Below are positions 17,124 to 25,383 of a stretch of DNA of 40,907 bases, in pieces. Position numbers and translations under genes: made by a program. The DNA comes from Chloroflexota bacterium (GTDB lineage: Bacteria > Chloroflexota > Anaerolineae > J102), in contig JAADGC010000105.1 of assembly GCA_013152585.1 (NCBI GenBank), forward strand, positions 1 through 40,907. The letters are read 5' to 3'. The notes under the pieces were generated by a model that did no database searches, had not been told where the DNA came from, and saw only the letters and a list, made by a program, of their open reading frames with translations. Positions within the stretch are counted from its first letter, which is position 1, and every line of letters starts with the position of its first letter.

Positions 17124-17245
17124 GAGAAAACTCCAGGGGGTAAGGATAAAGGTTTGCAGAGGTCGATCATACTTCAGCAGGCAGGTCAAAACAGAGCCAG
17201 GCCAGCATCCGACCGCCCATACTCGCCTTTCTGCCTGCTACACCG

Positions 17246-17274
17246 AGTATAACGGCAATAGACCCCGCAGACCA
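17246..17274 (-). promoter_or_regulatory. Candidate glnA promoter
   Basis: Minus strand TGGTCT (17269-17274), 17-base spacer, TATACT (17246-17251). The -35 is weak, which would suit an activator bound at the adjoining palindrome. Leader about 115 bases. Confidence 0.4.
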
Positions 17275-17291
17275 TGATCCAAATGGATCAT
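17274..17291. promoter_or_regulatory. Palindromic candidate operator upstream of glnA
   Basis: A perfect inverted repeat ATGATCC-AAAT-GGATCAT, immediately upstream of the candidate glnA -35 box. The size and place suit a dimeric regulator. The regulator is not identifiable here. Confidence 0.4.
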
Positions 17292-17382
17292 CTTTGCCCC
17301 AACACCCCCCTCACTCCCGGCCCCGGGCGGCTATGGCAGCGGAGACGCGGGCGCTCAGCCACCCAGGTCTCCGCCCAAGGGA

Positions 17383-17781
17383 TCATGCTATGGCTAAAGC
17401 AAGAGGCTTGCTGTCCTGCCACAGGCCATGTACGTTGCACAATGACATCGCTACCAGGGTGCCCGGCTTATCCACCTTCATGCTGAAGGTTACGCCGGGG
17501 TCGGTGTACACAGGCCCCTTGTTGGCGCCTTTTGCCGACTCGCCATGGCCACGGAAATCGAAGTGTCCGACCTGATAGGTGAAGGCGTCGCCCGCAGGTT
17601 TGAAGTAGACGTCGATCCAGGCGATGTGATGCTCGGTGGTATTAGGATGCGGAATTTCCTTGCCCACGCTGACGCTAACCATGAAAGGTTGCCCGGCCTG
17701 AACCGTGTCAGGGGCGTCGATCGCTGGCACATGTTTTTCTTTCTTCCAATCGGCAGTTTGCACCAGATCCGAGAAGTTCAT
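17383..17781 (-). CDS. Superoxide reductase, neelaredoxin type (class II, no desulforedoxin domain)
   Basis: 132 residues from ATG 17781; AAAGGAGGCGAC gives a strong ribosome site 5 bases upstream. Reduces superoxide to peroxide at a mononuclear Fe(His)4Cys centre in the cytoplasm. The centre is visible: Glu15-Lys16-His17 in the EKHVP motif, His45 in EIPHP, His51 in EHHIAWIDVYF, and Cys115/His118 in SLCNVHGLW. There is no N-terminal Cys4 desulforedoxin domain, so it is the short form. It has its own promoter (17849-17878) although a GH18 gene lies upstream on the same strand. Together with rubrerythrin (38900) it forms a typical anaerobe oxygen-defence set. The open frame extends to 17892 but runs across the promoter. 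Confidence 0.95.
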   Translation of the reverse strand: MNFSDLVQTADWKKEKHVPAIDAPDTVQAGQPFMVSVSVGKEIPHPNTTEHHIAWIDVYFKPAGDAFTYQVGHFDFRGHGESAKGANKGPVYTDPGVTFSMKVDKPGTLVAMSLCNVHGLWQDSKPLALAIA

Positions 17782-17848
17782 TTGTCGCCTCCTTTGATGG
17801 ACGAAGTTCCAGTTGAGAGATGGAAAATGGAGAGTGTTAACAGCTTTG

Positions 17849-17878
17849 ATTATACAGCGCTTGTCGACAGCGTTCCAA
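17849..17878 (-). promoter_or_regulatory. Superoxide reductase promoter
   Basis: Minus strand TTGGAA (17873-17878), 18-base spacer, perfect TATAAT (17849-17854), about 70 bases before the start codon and outside the upstream GH18 coding region. Confidence 0.6.
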
Positions 17879-17892
17879 ATGACTCGTGCCAC

Positions 17893-19086
17893 CTACCATT
17901 TGGCCATCACCAAGGGGAGAAAGGGGCCGGTGGGGATGGGGCTGGGGCTGGGAGAAGGACTGGGGGTGGGCGTAGGCACCGCGGCCTTGCCCAGGAAGTC
18001 CCAGATGGCCGGATCATCGCTGCCTAAATACCACAAGGCCACGCCAGCTACGCCCATCTCTTGCGCTAGCTGCCACCGCGCCCCCACACTGTCTCGATCG
18101 GCATAAACCACACTATGCCCGTCGCCATAGCTAAACCAGTGCTCCTGCACCGGCCCCCTTGCGTCGGATTCCCACCACTGGATGGCGGGCTCGTACTGAG
18201 CGATCAGACCCTGCACATCCCTCCAGTTGAGGGCGCGGCCGTTGGTGGAACCGGTGGGTTCCAACTTGGCCTGCAGATGAGTCTGAGAGGCGGCATCGCC
18301 TGCCGCCGGCCACCAATCGTAGCCATACAGGGGAATACCCTGGATGAGCTTGGCAGAAGGGATAAGCTGGCCGGCGTACGACATGACATCGCGTACCCAA
18401 TGTACCGGGGCGATGGGGCCAGGGGGCTGGCTGCCGACACAGCCGGTGCGCCAACACCAGCCATAGGTCATCACCCGCACTTCGTCGGCAACGATGCCGA
18501 TTGCCTCATAATCGAGCGCCCCCACCCCATCCCAGGCAGCGGCGGCTGAGGTCTTGGCCTGCACATCCACGCTGAGCAAGCGGTCATATGCGTGCAGGGC
18601 CACGGCTAGCTCGGCCAGGAACTGACTATACGCGTCCCGATCCGTGGCGTAAAGATTTTCATAGTCGATGTCGATGCCATCGTAACTCAGGCTAAGTACT
18701 TCGTACACAATGGCCTGAATGTGTCGGGCACGCGTGGGATCACTGCTCAGCACCGCATGCACGCGTTCGGGATCAAAGCCATTGCTGATGGTGGGGATCA
18801 CCAGGATGTTGGCCTGATGTGCGGTTGTGACCAGATCGGAGTTGGCAGCACCAGGGCGGGCAGTCAGAGTACCCTCGGCAGTCATGCCATACCAAAAAGG
18901 ACTGATTTCATCGATCTGGCCGGCATGGCTGCGAAACGAAGCCATCGCCACATCCGCATCCCAATCAGATGGCATCCAGACGACCACGCGGGGCAGCACC
19001 GCCGTAGGTGCGGCCTGGGTGATGGGTTGGCGGCCGGCATAGAACATGCCTGCCAGCACAAGGCAAAGCAGTAGAGTCTGTTTCAT
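17893..19086 (-). CDS. Secreted glycoside hydrolase family 18-like protein
   Basis: 397 residues from ATG 19086; an in-frame GTG at 19095 is an alternative. A signal peptide (KQTLLLCLVLAGMFYAG) is followed by a GH18 TIM barrel at about residues 32-365. VVVWMPSDWD is the first strand, ISPFWYGMTAEG the second, and YDGIDIDYENL is the catalytic DxxDxDxE motif with the proton-donor Glu present. VRVMTYGWCW and the closing strand GVAGVALWYLGSDDP also fit. Such proteins cleave chitin or peptidoglycan-type beta-1,4 glycans, often at cell walls (YaaH/CFLE-like). The C-terminus is a short Pro/Thr/Ser linker ending FLPLVMAKW, a possible anchoring tail. The gap to the URO-D-like gene upstream is 48 bases, so they may share a transcript. 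Confidence 0.88.
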   Translation of the reverse strand: MKQTLLLCLVLAGMFYAGRQPITQAAPTAVLPRVVVWMPSDWDADVAMASFRSHAGQIDEISPFWYGMTAEGTLTARPGAANSDLVTTAHQANILVIPTISNGFDPERVHAVLSSDPTRARHIQAIVYEVLSLSYDGIDIDYENLYATDRDAYSQFLAELAVALHAYDRLLSVDVQAKTSAAAAWDGVGALDYEAIGIVADEVRVMTYGWCWRTGCVGSQPPGPIAPVHWVRDVMSYAGQLIPSAKLIQGIPLYGYDWWPAAGDAASQTHLQAKLEPTGSTNGRALNWRDVQGLIAQYEPAIQWWESDARGPVQEHWFSYGDGHSVVYADRDSVGARWQLAQEMGVAGVALWYLGSDDPAIWDFLGKAAVPTPTPSPSPSPSPIPTGPFLPLVMAKW

Positions 19087-19134
19087 GGCGCTCACCAGAG
19101 TGTGGCATCCGGGCGTCAGAACGGCGTGGGGGAT

Positions 19135-20301
19135 TTATGCTGGCAACGGATAAGCCCCAAATTCTTTCACGGCATCGGCCAGGGCCACGATATTCTCGGG
19201 TGGCACACCGGGCATGATCGTGTGCACGGCAGCCACCATGTAGCCACCATCCTGCCCTAACGTGTTGATCACCCGGCGCACCTCCTGGCGCACCTCCTGC
19301 GGCGAGCCGTCGGGGAGGATATGATGCGTGTCGATGGCACCGCAGAAGACCAACTCTTTGCCATAGCGCTTCTTCAGCTCGGGCAGATTCGACATGCGAC
19401 CGGCCGAAGTCTGCACCGGGTTCAGCACATCCACCCCGATCTCGATGAAATCCTCGATCAGATCAAAGACATCGCCATCCGTGTGGAAGAACACTTTAGC
19501 AGAGGTGTGCTCCTTGATAAAGGCAATATAGTCGGCATGAATCGGTTTCAGAATCTGGCGATACATAGTCGGTGAGATGAGCAGACTATCCTGCGTGCCC
19601 AGATCATCGCCAATTTTGATCATATCCACATTGTCGCCCAAAGCCGCCAGAAAATGTCCCATCAAACGCTTACAGGACTCGGCGATCTTCCACAACAGGG
19701 CCTGCGCCAAATCAGGGTCTATGGCCAATGTGAGCAGAAACTGATCCATCCCCATCATGGCAAAAGCGCGCTCGAAGGGGAATAACAGCCACGGGATGGC
19801 TAAAATGGCGTACTCATTCGCCGCCGCCAGGTGGCGCGCCTGCTCGCGCACATGTGCCACCCGCGTGGGATCGTCCATATCCGGCCAGCCGGGATAGTTG
19901 AGAATATCCTCCACACTTTGGGCGGCGGCCAGGGGATGCACGCCGGGGAACCACTCGCCAGGGTTGATTTCCACCTGTCCGCTGCCCCACGAATCGATAA
20001 ACGGGGCATGGGGCAATCGCCGGCGATTGCGTTCGACCATGGCCTGAGGCTGGCGGTCGAGCACCCCGCGCACATCCACGCCCAGCCGTACCATGGTCTC
20101 CTCATCCACCAAGGCGGTGCCCAATTCGGGCCAATCATACACATAGCGATCTGGCGCCTCGATGCCCAAGAGCTGCTTCAACTGGCGATAGACCGGCATT
20201 TTGATGCTGGTAGCATTGCTCACGCCCATTACTAACGGCACTCGATCAGGGATATCGTGATTCAGCACCGCTAAAACGCGTTCACGAGAGGTCATTGGCA
20301 T
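19135..20301 (-). CDS. Uroporphyrinogen decarboxylase-like methyltransferase family protein
   Basis: 388 residues from ATG 20301 (an in-frame ATG two codons on at 20295); AAGGAGT lies just upstream. The longer open frame to 20373 would begin inside the promoter. The URO-D fold is visible: TSRERVLAVLNHDIPDRVPL at the N-terminus, MIKIGDDLGTQDSLLISP, the HTDGDV metal-binding strand (a His near the active site), GVDVLNPVQTSAGRM and VFCGAIDTHHILP near the end. The IGDDLGTQ segment and overall form match the branch that contains MtaA/CmuA-type methyltransferases and many uncharacterised proteins of carbohydrate-degrading bacteria, not the heme enzyme HemE. The substrate is unknown. It shares a divergent promoter region with the GT-C gene. 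Confidence 0.85.
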   Translation of the reverse strand: MPMTSRERVLAVLNHDIPDRVPLVMGVSNATSIKMPVYRQLKQLLGIEAPDRYVYDWPELGTALVDEETMVRLGVDVRGVLDRQPQAMVERNRRRLPHAPFIDSWGSGQVEINPGEWFPGVHPLAAAQSVEDILNYPGWPDMDDPTRVAHVREQARHLAAANEYAILAIPWLLFPFERAFAMMGMDQFLLTLAIDPDLAQALLWKIAESCKRLMGHFLAALGDNVDMIKIGDDLGTQDSLLISPTMYRQILKPIHADYIAFIKEHTSAKVFFHTDGDVFDLIEDFIEIGVDVLNPVQTSAGRMSNLPELKKRYGKELVFCGAIDTHHILPDGSPQEVRQEVRRVINTLGQDGGYMVAAVHTIMPGVPPENIVALADAVKEFGAYPLPA

Positions 20302-20344
20302 GGTCTTACTCCTTGGAAGGTAACCGGACTTAGACTGAACACTG

Positions 20345-20373
20345 ATCCTAAACGAAGGTTCTACACAGTGCAA
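20345..20373 (-). promoter_or_regulatory. Promoter of the URO-D-like gene
   Basis: Minus strand TTGCAC (20368-20373), 17-base spacer, TAGGAT (20345-20350); leader about 37 bases. Confidence 0.5.
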
Positions 20374-20421
20374 ATAAGAGCTTGTGCGGGCAGATATGCC
20401 AAATTTCAGTCTCGCTCCTTC

Positions 20422-20450
20422 TTGTCAATCACCCCAAACGATGCTACCAT
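20422..20450 (+). promoter_or_regulatory. Candidate promoter of the GT-C gene
   Basis: TTGTCA (20422-20427), 17-base spacer, TACCAT (20445-20450), divergent from the URO-D-like promoter with about 50 bases between the -35 boxes. Confidence 0.4.
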
Positions 20451-20574
20451 GGGCTAATCTCATTACCTTGCTGACGGGAGCAAGCCAGGAACCATCTCTT
20501 TCCCGAGAGCGCGTTTGCAAAAGGATTCCTTGCACACCACACCCTCATTGCTTCCTGATTTCTTTGCTTCCCAC

Positions 20575-22314
20575 ATGCTTCTTGGAGAGATTACACCTTT
20601 GTTGTCGCTTAAGCTAGACTGGAAACGAATCAGCCTCGCCCTGGTTTTGATCCTACTACTCCTCATCTTTGCCCAAGCAGCACATTCTGTCGTTCCCTCC
20701 GAAGATGCGTTCATCACCTTTCGCTATGCTCGGAATCTGGCGGAAGGGCAGGGTCTGGTATGGAATCCGGGCGAAGATCCCGTGGAAGGCTCCACCGAGT
20801 TCTTGTGGGTTATCCTGCTGGCCGGCGCCTACCGGTTGGGACTGAGTATAGAACAGGCCGCCTGGATTCTCAGTTATGCCGCCGCCGCCGTGACAGCCTT
20901 GCTGGTGGGGTTGATCGCCTACTGGCTGAGCCGCAGGCAGATCCTGGCCATGATGCTGGCGGGGGGCGCTTTCGCGATCGGCCCCGCGGCCTATTACGCA
21001 CACTTTGGTTTTGCCACGAATTTATTCAGCCTGTTTCTGGTGGGCTCCTTCCTGGCCCAACTGCTCTGCCTCTATGCCCGGCACCGGAAAAGACTTCTCC
21101 GGGTCGGTTGTAGTTTGTTGGCACTGAACCTGCTGTTGCTGAGCCTCACCCGCCCCGAAGGGGTGCTTTATAGCTTGCTGGCAGTGGCCGTCAGTTGGCA
21201 CCTTTCGGCAGGCGAAACACGCAAACACCTCATCCGAGCCGTCCTCATCTATCTGGTCGTGCCGGGACTGGTCTATTTTGGCTGGCGCTGGCTCTATTTT
21301 GGCTATCCTTTGCCCAACACCTTTTATGTCAAGTCTTATGGGGAATTCCTGCACCTGCGCTACATTTGGGACATCTACGAAATGTTCCGTTTTACAGCGC
21401 CCTTGTTGCTTCTGTTTGGCTGTGCCCTTGTGGTGGATCATCGGAAGCGGGCGATGCAAATGCTTTGGTTGTTTACCCCGGCTTTTCTGTTTCCCTGGTT
21501 TTATCTGCTGATCGATCAAACGCAAAATATTGGTTTTCGGTTTCAATATCCCATTTATCCGTTATTCTTGCTGGCTGCCGTTTATGGCGTAGGGGTATTG
21601 GCGCCTCGGGTGGCATCACCGTGGCGGTGGCGACAGCTATGGGAGCAATTCCCGCGGCTGGTGGGGACATTCCTGGCTTTGTTTGCCGTCGCCGTTCCCC
21701 TTGACAACCGCACTTTCCTGATTGTCCTGGCCCTGGGCCTGCTGCTGCTCAAACTTTGGGATTACCGGGATTCCAGTGCCAACACCGGCTCCCACCGACA
21801 GTATCTGTACCTGATCTTCACGGCCGTATTTACGCTGTTCCTGCTCCGCCAGAGCTATTTCCTGGCTAAATCTTTCTACCACACCCAATTTGATGATCGG
21901 CGAGCAGTTGGCATGGCGCTGCTGCCCTTTGCCGACAAAGACTACACCATTGTCGTCAGTGAAGCCGGTTGGATACCGTATTTTTCAAGATGGAGGGCGA
22001 TCGATTCTTTCGGCCTGAATGACGAGCATATCGCCCACGAGGGCTTGTCTTTTGACTATCTCGATAGCGTCCATCCCGACATCATCATGTATCACGATGT
22101 CGCACGTCCCAATCCCCCACGCTGGACCGACATGATCGCCACGTTGCAGAGCTATGTCCAGCGCCGCGGCTATACCCTGGCGGCTATCGTTGAACGCAAA
22201 GGAAAAAACGATCTGCATATTTACTACGTGCGGCCAGACAATCCCGACGCCGAGGCGCTCATCCAGGCCATCACCGAACACGATCAATACTCGTATCAAT
22301 ATCGGGCTCCCTGA
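20575..22314 (+). CDS. GT-C superfamily integral membrane glycosyltransferase
   Basis: 579 residues from ATG 20575; a TTG at 20515 could add 20 residues. The first helix (ISLALVLILLLLIFA) is followed by an outside loop SEDAFITFRYARNLAEGQGLVWNPGE. Its acidic pair Glu-Asp matches the catalytic loop of polyprenyl-phosphate-dependent GT-C enzymes, and VEGSTEFLWV is a conserved stretch of that group. About ten further membrane segments run to about residue 440. A C-terminal outside domain follows (AGWIPYFSRWRAIDSFGLND, HIAHEGLSFDYLDSVHPDI). It probably moves a sugar from a lipid carrier to a cell-surface acceptor. It is related in layout to arabinosyl- or mannosyltransferases of Actinobacteria; the sugar is unknown. 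Monocistronic, facing the terminator of the next gene. Confidence 0.85.
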   Translation: MLLGEITPLLSLKLDWKRISLALVLILLLLIFAQAAHSVVPSEDAFITFRYARNLAEGQGLVWNPGEDPVEGSTEFLWVILLAGAYRLGLSIEQAAWILSYAAAAVTALLVGLIAYWLSRRQILAMMLAGGAFAIGPAAYYAHFGFATNLFSLFLVGSFLAQLLCLYARHRKRLLRVGCSLLALNLLLLSLTRPEGVLYSLLAVAVSWHLSAGETRKHLIRAVLIYLVVPGLVYFGWRWLYFGYPLPNTFYVKSYGEFLHLRYIWDIYEMFRFTAPLLLLFGCALVVDHRKRAMQMLWLFTPAFLFPWFYLLIDQTQNIGFRFQYPIYPLFLLAAVYGVGVLAPRVASPWRWRQLWEQFPRLVGTFLALFAVAVPLDNRTFLIVLALGLLLLKLWDYRDSSANTGSHRQYLYLIFTAVFTLFLLRQSYFLAKSFYHTQFDDRRAVGMALLPFADKDYTIVVSEAGWIPYFSRWRAIDSFGLNDEHIAHEGLSFDYLDSVHPDIIMYHDVARPNPPRWTDMIATLQSYVQRRGYTLAAIVERKGKNDLHIYYVRPDNPDAEALIQAITEHDQYSYQYRAP

Positions 22315-22333
22315 TGCCGGGTTCGCTGCCCAC

Positions 22334-22361
22334 AAAAAAGCCCGCCGGGTGAGGGCGGGCT
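22334..22361 (-). terminator. Intrinsic terminator of the DUF4091 gene
   Basis: Stem AGCCCGCC/GGCGGGCT (22339-22346 and 22354-22361), loop of 7, followed on the minus strand by a run of six T. Lies 50-80 bases past the stop of the minus-strand gene and just after the GT-C stop. Confidence 0.85.
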
Positions 22362-22412
22362 GAATAGGATGTCGTCGGAATGCTGGGTAGGTGATCTGCT
22401 GTGTACGCTCTG

Positions 22413-25103
22413 TTAACGCAGAAGCCAGGGCAACCACTGTTGGGAAGAGGTGAGCGCGGGAGCCGGGCTTGGGGTCGAGGTGGGGGTGGGGGTGCCACCA
22501 GCAATGCCCCGCAGCAGACGAATATTGTCTACAAACAAGTGACGGCGGCCCAGGGGCCAGCGATGTTGCTTGTCTTGATAGTCGGTTTGTTCTGTAACGG
22601 TCTCAGGCGCCAGGCTGAGCCAGACGACGCTACTCAGGTCGACATCGCCGGCTATTTCGGCGATGGGAATGGAGATGTGACGGGCTGTGTGAGGCCAGAG
22701 GAGGATGATGCCCCCGCTGCTGGGATACCACCCATTCTGGCTGTCGGCTATACCGACTTCCAGTTCCGTGGTGTAGTCGCTCTGATTGTAGACATCGAGT
22801 TCCAGAGCATCATACCCTCGCCAATCGGTCAATGGAAGCGCTTCTGTGTCCACTTCAGCGTCATCGCCCACGTTGTCATCGAACAGAATCGAGAACGACC
22901 AGTCCCCATCGGTGGCATGCTCCTGGCTGCGGCTGGCGCTGAGCACATTGGCATATTCCCAAAGCTCGGGAGCGATTTCAGCATCTGTTTCGAAGGAGAA
23001 GAGGGAAGTGGTTGTGATGGGTAGCGGAGACAGGGCGGCGTTCAAGGGCATCGTGCTGATGGGAAGGGTCTGGGCGCGGTAGTGGGGATGGCTGATGGTG
23101 ATGGCGGTGTCGTCTGAACCAACTGGCAGGGTGTAAACACCGCTAGAATCGCTACGGGTTGCCGTGTGTGCAGCCTGCACCCAGGCGGCGGCCACGGCAA
23201 TGCCGCTATCAACATCGGTGACCTGGCCAGTGAGGGTGACGGGAACCAGGGGACGCTCTCCGCCAAGGATGGAACCGATCCAGGCACGTTGAGCGTAAAG
23301 GTCCTCGGCTGCGGGATCGGCATGAAAGAGGTCGGTGGGGATGAGCGTGCGGGCCACGGCATGTGCGTAGGCGTCGGAGGTGGCGGCCGCCAGCAGGGTG
23401 AGGTAATCGAAGTCGTTAAGGGATTGGCGGAGTATTTTCAACCGCAGGGAGGGCAGCGGACCATCGATATTCTGATTGGGGTCGTTTTCGATGTGGTAAC
23501 CAGGCCAGAAAAAGGCGCCGCCACCATGCCCGTAAACGCCCGTAAATGTGCTGGTCCAGGGGCTGTGGGGAACCAGATCTTCATCAATCCAGGCAGCAGC
23601 GGCCCATCCCTGCACACTGTAGACGTCGTAGAGGAAGGCGTCCCAGGCCAGCGCCCGATGCAGTGTGGCCTTGTAGTCGATAAAATCGCCGTAGTCATTG
23701 AGATAATAGCTGATCGTTTCGCCCAAGGCCTGGCGCTTTTGAAAAAGTGAGGGATTGCTTTCCACATCATCCGCAACCACTTGCCAGTCATCCACCCAGC
23801 CCCTGAGATCCACCCAGCCGCGTTCGGGGGGGCCGGGCGGTGCCGGATAGACGCTGGCAGCGGAAACGCGCAGGGTGGTATCTGCGGCTTTGATGAGCTG
23901 GCTCCATTGTTGCAAGCGCTGTAAACCTGCAGGGCCATTATGCAAGGGCTCGTCCGCCACCCATTCGGTCTCGTCTACGGGATAGGCCATGGCCTTGTCG
24001 AGCCAGCCAGCGGCGGCATAATGATGGCGCAGCGCCCGGTAGTATTGCGTCGCTTTAGCCACGAACAGGGGATCATCGAAGGCAGCCGCTTCGTAATAGT
24101 CTCCCTGGCCATTACGGAAGGAGTATTGCTCGGAAACGCCGTCCCAGGGGTCAGGAAGAAAGAAGAGGGAGAGGCCTGCATCCATGTAAGGAGCCATTTC
24201 AGCGTCAATGCCGCTAAAATCCAGGGCCAGGGTGTCGTTTGATTCGCTGACTTGAGGACGATGGAGGAAGCTGCCGGGGATGAGCCGGTGTGCGAAGAGC
24301 GCCTGGTTCATTTTGTTGGCCAGCGGTGCCACGGCTTCGACCGTCTCGGGCACATTGTATTGCGATGGTAGGGTCCAGAGTGGATCGGAGGGCACGAAAA
24401 CGCGCAGGCTGGGGCGGTCGGCTAAAGTGAAATCCCAGATATGGAGGAGAAGGGAAATGGCGGCCACAGGCTGCTCCTGCACCGTGACCGTGAAGGTTGT
24501 GGTGAAGTCACCGGCCGGCCAATCCGCAGGGATGGCGATATCCACCCACAGGGCCTGACTGCGGCCGGCAGGGATGTCGAAAGGCGCACCGACACGATGC
24601 GCGGGATCGTATGGATCCACGAAGGGGATCAGGGGATCGGGGATAGCACCGGGGGCAAGGATGGCGACGGGAATGCCGGCGCCCCAGGGATCGGAGTTGG
24701 TCTCGACGGCATAATATCCCTGACGATAAAGGATGATGGTGGGCGTAGCACGATCGCCCGTACCGGAGAAGGCGCCGGGGATAACGTCTACGTTGCGCAG
24801 GGGGGCAGAGGTACTAAGGATGAGCTGGAAGGCGGCAGTTTCATTGCGCGCAGCACGCAGCGTCACCTGCTGCCTGTCTGCATCCCAGACGGTGTTATGG
24901 GTCTCGGGAACAGCATCTGGCAGCACTTTGCGTGCATCCCCGGCGGCCCACAGGGTGAGCGCATCGTCCATCCCCGGTGTGGTGGCCGCCGGGGGCTGAG
25001 AAAGCGCAGATGGCACATAGGCACATGTCGCCAGCACAGACAAGAGGATGAACAAAAATAGTGCTGTTGCCGCCCGCAGGGGACTATTCGTAGCATGGTT
25101 CAT
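22413..25103 (-). CDS. Secreted multidomain glycoside hydrolase-like protein (DUF4091) with regulatory-like and jelly-roll domains
   Basis: 896 residues from ATG 25103, chosen for the very strong AAGGAGGTGGGCT site. Signal peptide about 1-38 (LFLFILLSVLATCAYVPSALS). Residues about 45-620: an N-terminal beta domain (LRAARNETAAFQLILST) and a barrel of the DUF4091 type with AYPVDETEWVADEP, SYYLNDYGDFIDYKATLHRAL and WAAAAWIDEDL, ending in LRLKILRQSLNDFDYLTLL. Residues about 645-715: a carboxypeptidase-regulatory-like domain (LTGQVTDVDSGIAVAAAWV). Residues about 720-860: a carbohydrate-binding jelly-roll (WSFSILFDDNV, YDALELDVYNQS). Then a Thr/Pro/Ser linker ends in WLPWLLR. It probably acts on extracellular polysaccharide; family members are poorly characterised. 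Preceded by a nested inverted repeat (25144-25222) and followed by a terminator. Confidence 0.82.
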   Translation of the reverse strand: MNHATNSPLRAATALFLFILLSVLATCAYVPSALSQPPAATTPGMDDALTLWAAGDARKVLPDAVPETHNTVWDADRQQVTLRAARNETAAFQLILSTSAPLRNVDVIPGAFSGTGDRATPTIILYRQGYYAVETNSDPWGAGIPVAILAPGAIPDPLIPFVDPYDPAHRVGAPFDIPAGRSQALWVDIAIPADWPAGDFTTTFTVTVQEQPVAAISLLLHIWDFTLADRPSLRVFVPSDPLWTLPSQYNVPETVEAVAPLANKMNQALFAHRLIPGSFLHRPQVSESNDTLALDFSGIDAEMAPYMDAGLSLFFLPDPWDGVSEQYSFRNGQGDYYEAAAFDDPLFVAKATQYYRALRHHYAAAGWLDKAMAYPVDETEWVADEPLHNGPAGLQRLQQWSQLIKAADTTLRVSAASVYPAPPGPPERGWVDLRGWVDDWQVVADDVESNPSLFQKRQALGETISYYLNDYGDFIDYKATLHRALAWDAFLYDVYSVQGWAAAAWIDEDLVPHSPWTSTFTGVYGHGGGAFFWPGYHIENDPNQNIDGPLPSLRLKILRQSLNDFDYLTLLAAATSDAYAHAVARTLIPTDLFHADPAAEDLYAQRAWIGSILGGERPLVPVTLTGQVTDVDSGIAVAAAWVQAAHTATRSDSSGVYTLPVGSDDTAITISHPHYRAQTLPISTMPLNAALSPLPITTTSLFSFETDAEIAPELWEYANVLSASRSQEHATDGDWSFSILFDDNVGDDAEVDTEALPLTDWRGYDALELDVYNQSDYTTELEVGIADSQNGWYPSSGGIILLWPHTARHISIPIAEIAGDVDLSSVVWLSLAPETVTEQTDYQDKQHRWPLGRRHLFVDNIRLLRGIAGGTPTPTSTPSPAPALTSSQQWLPWLLR

Positions 25104-25143
25104 TTTAGCCCACCTCCTTCTTAACCAATGATGCCAGAAAAAA

Positions 25144-25222
25144 AGCCACGGAATAACACGGAAAGGCACAGGAAGGATGAAAGACAAGCACATTCCGTGT
25201 CATTCTGTGTTTTTCCGTGGCT
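25144..25222. repeat. Nested inverted repeat upstream of the DUF4091 gene
   Basis: Outer arms AGCCACGGAA (25144-25153) and TTCCGTGGCT (25213-25222); inner arms ACACGGAA (25156-25163) and TTCCGTGT (25193-25200). The arms are built from a CACGGAA unit repeated with small changes. Degenerate CACGGAA-like units also occur near 29516-29555. Confidence 0.7.
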
Positions 25223-25254
25223 AGCAGCTTGTCGGAGAAGTCGCACCAGGGTTG

Positions 25255-25303
25255 AAAACACCCCTGATTCGAATGCCTTTAGGGCTTGAACTCAGGGTGT
25301 TTT
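25255..25303 (-). terminator. Terminator-like hairpin after the SDR gene
   Basis: Arms AAAACACCCCTGA (25255-25267) and TCAGGGTGTTTT (25292-25303) with one bulge and a 24-base loop. On the minus strand the last arm ends in TTTT. It lies 80 bases past the end of the GT2-cysH-SDR operon. Confidence 0.45.
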
Positions 25304-25305
25304 GA

Positions 25306-25327
25306 GTGTGGAACCGGTGTGGAACCG
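25306..25327 (+). repeat. Exact 11-base tandem duplication
   Basis: GTGTGGAACCG occurs twice in a row (25306-25316, 25317-25327), in the gap between the SDR stop and the hairpin. Function unknown; perhaps a recent slip. Confidence 0.8.
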
Positions 25328-25383
25328 ATTCCAAAATACTTTTCCGATAGGCTCCTTGATCAGATTTCATATGCTTTGCTGGA

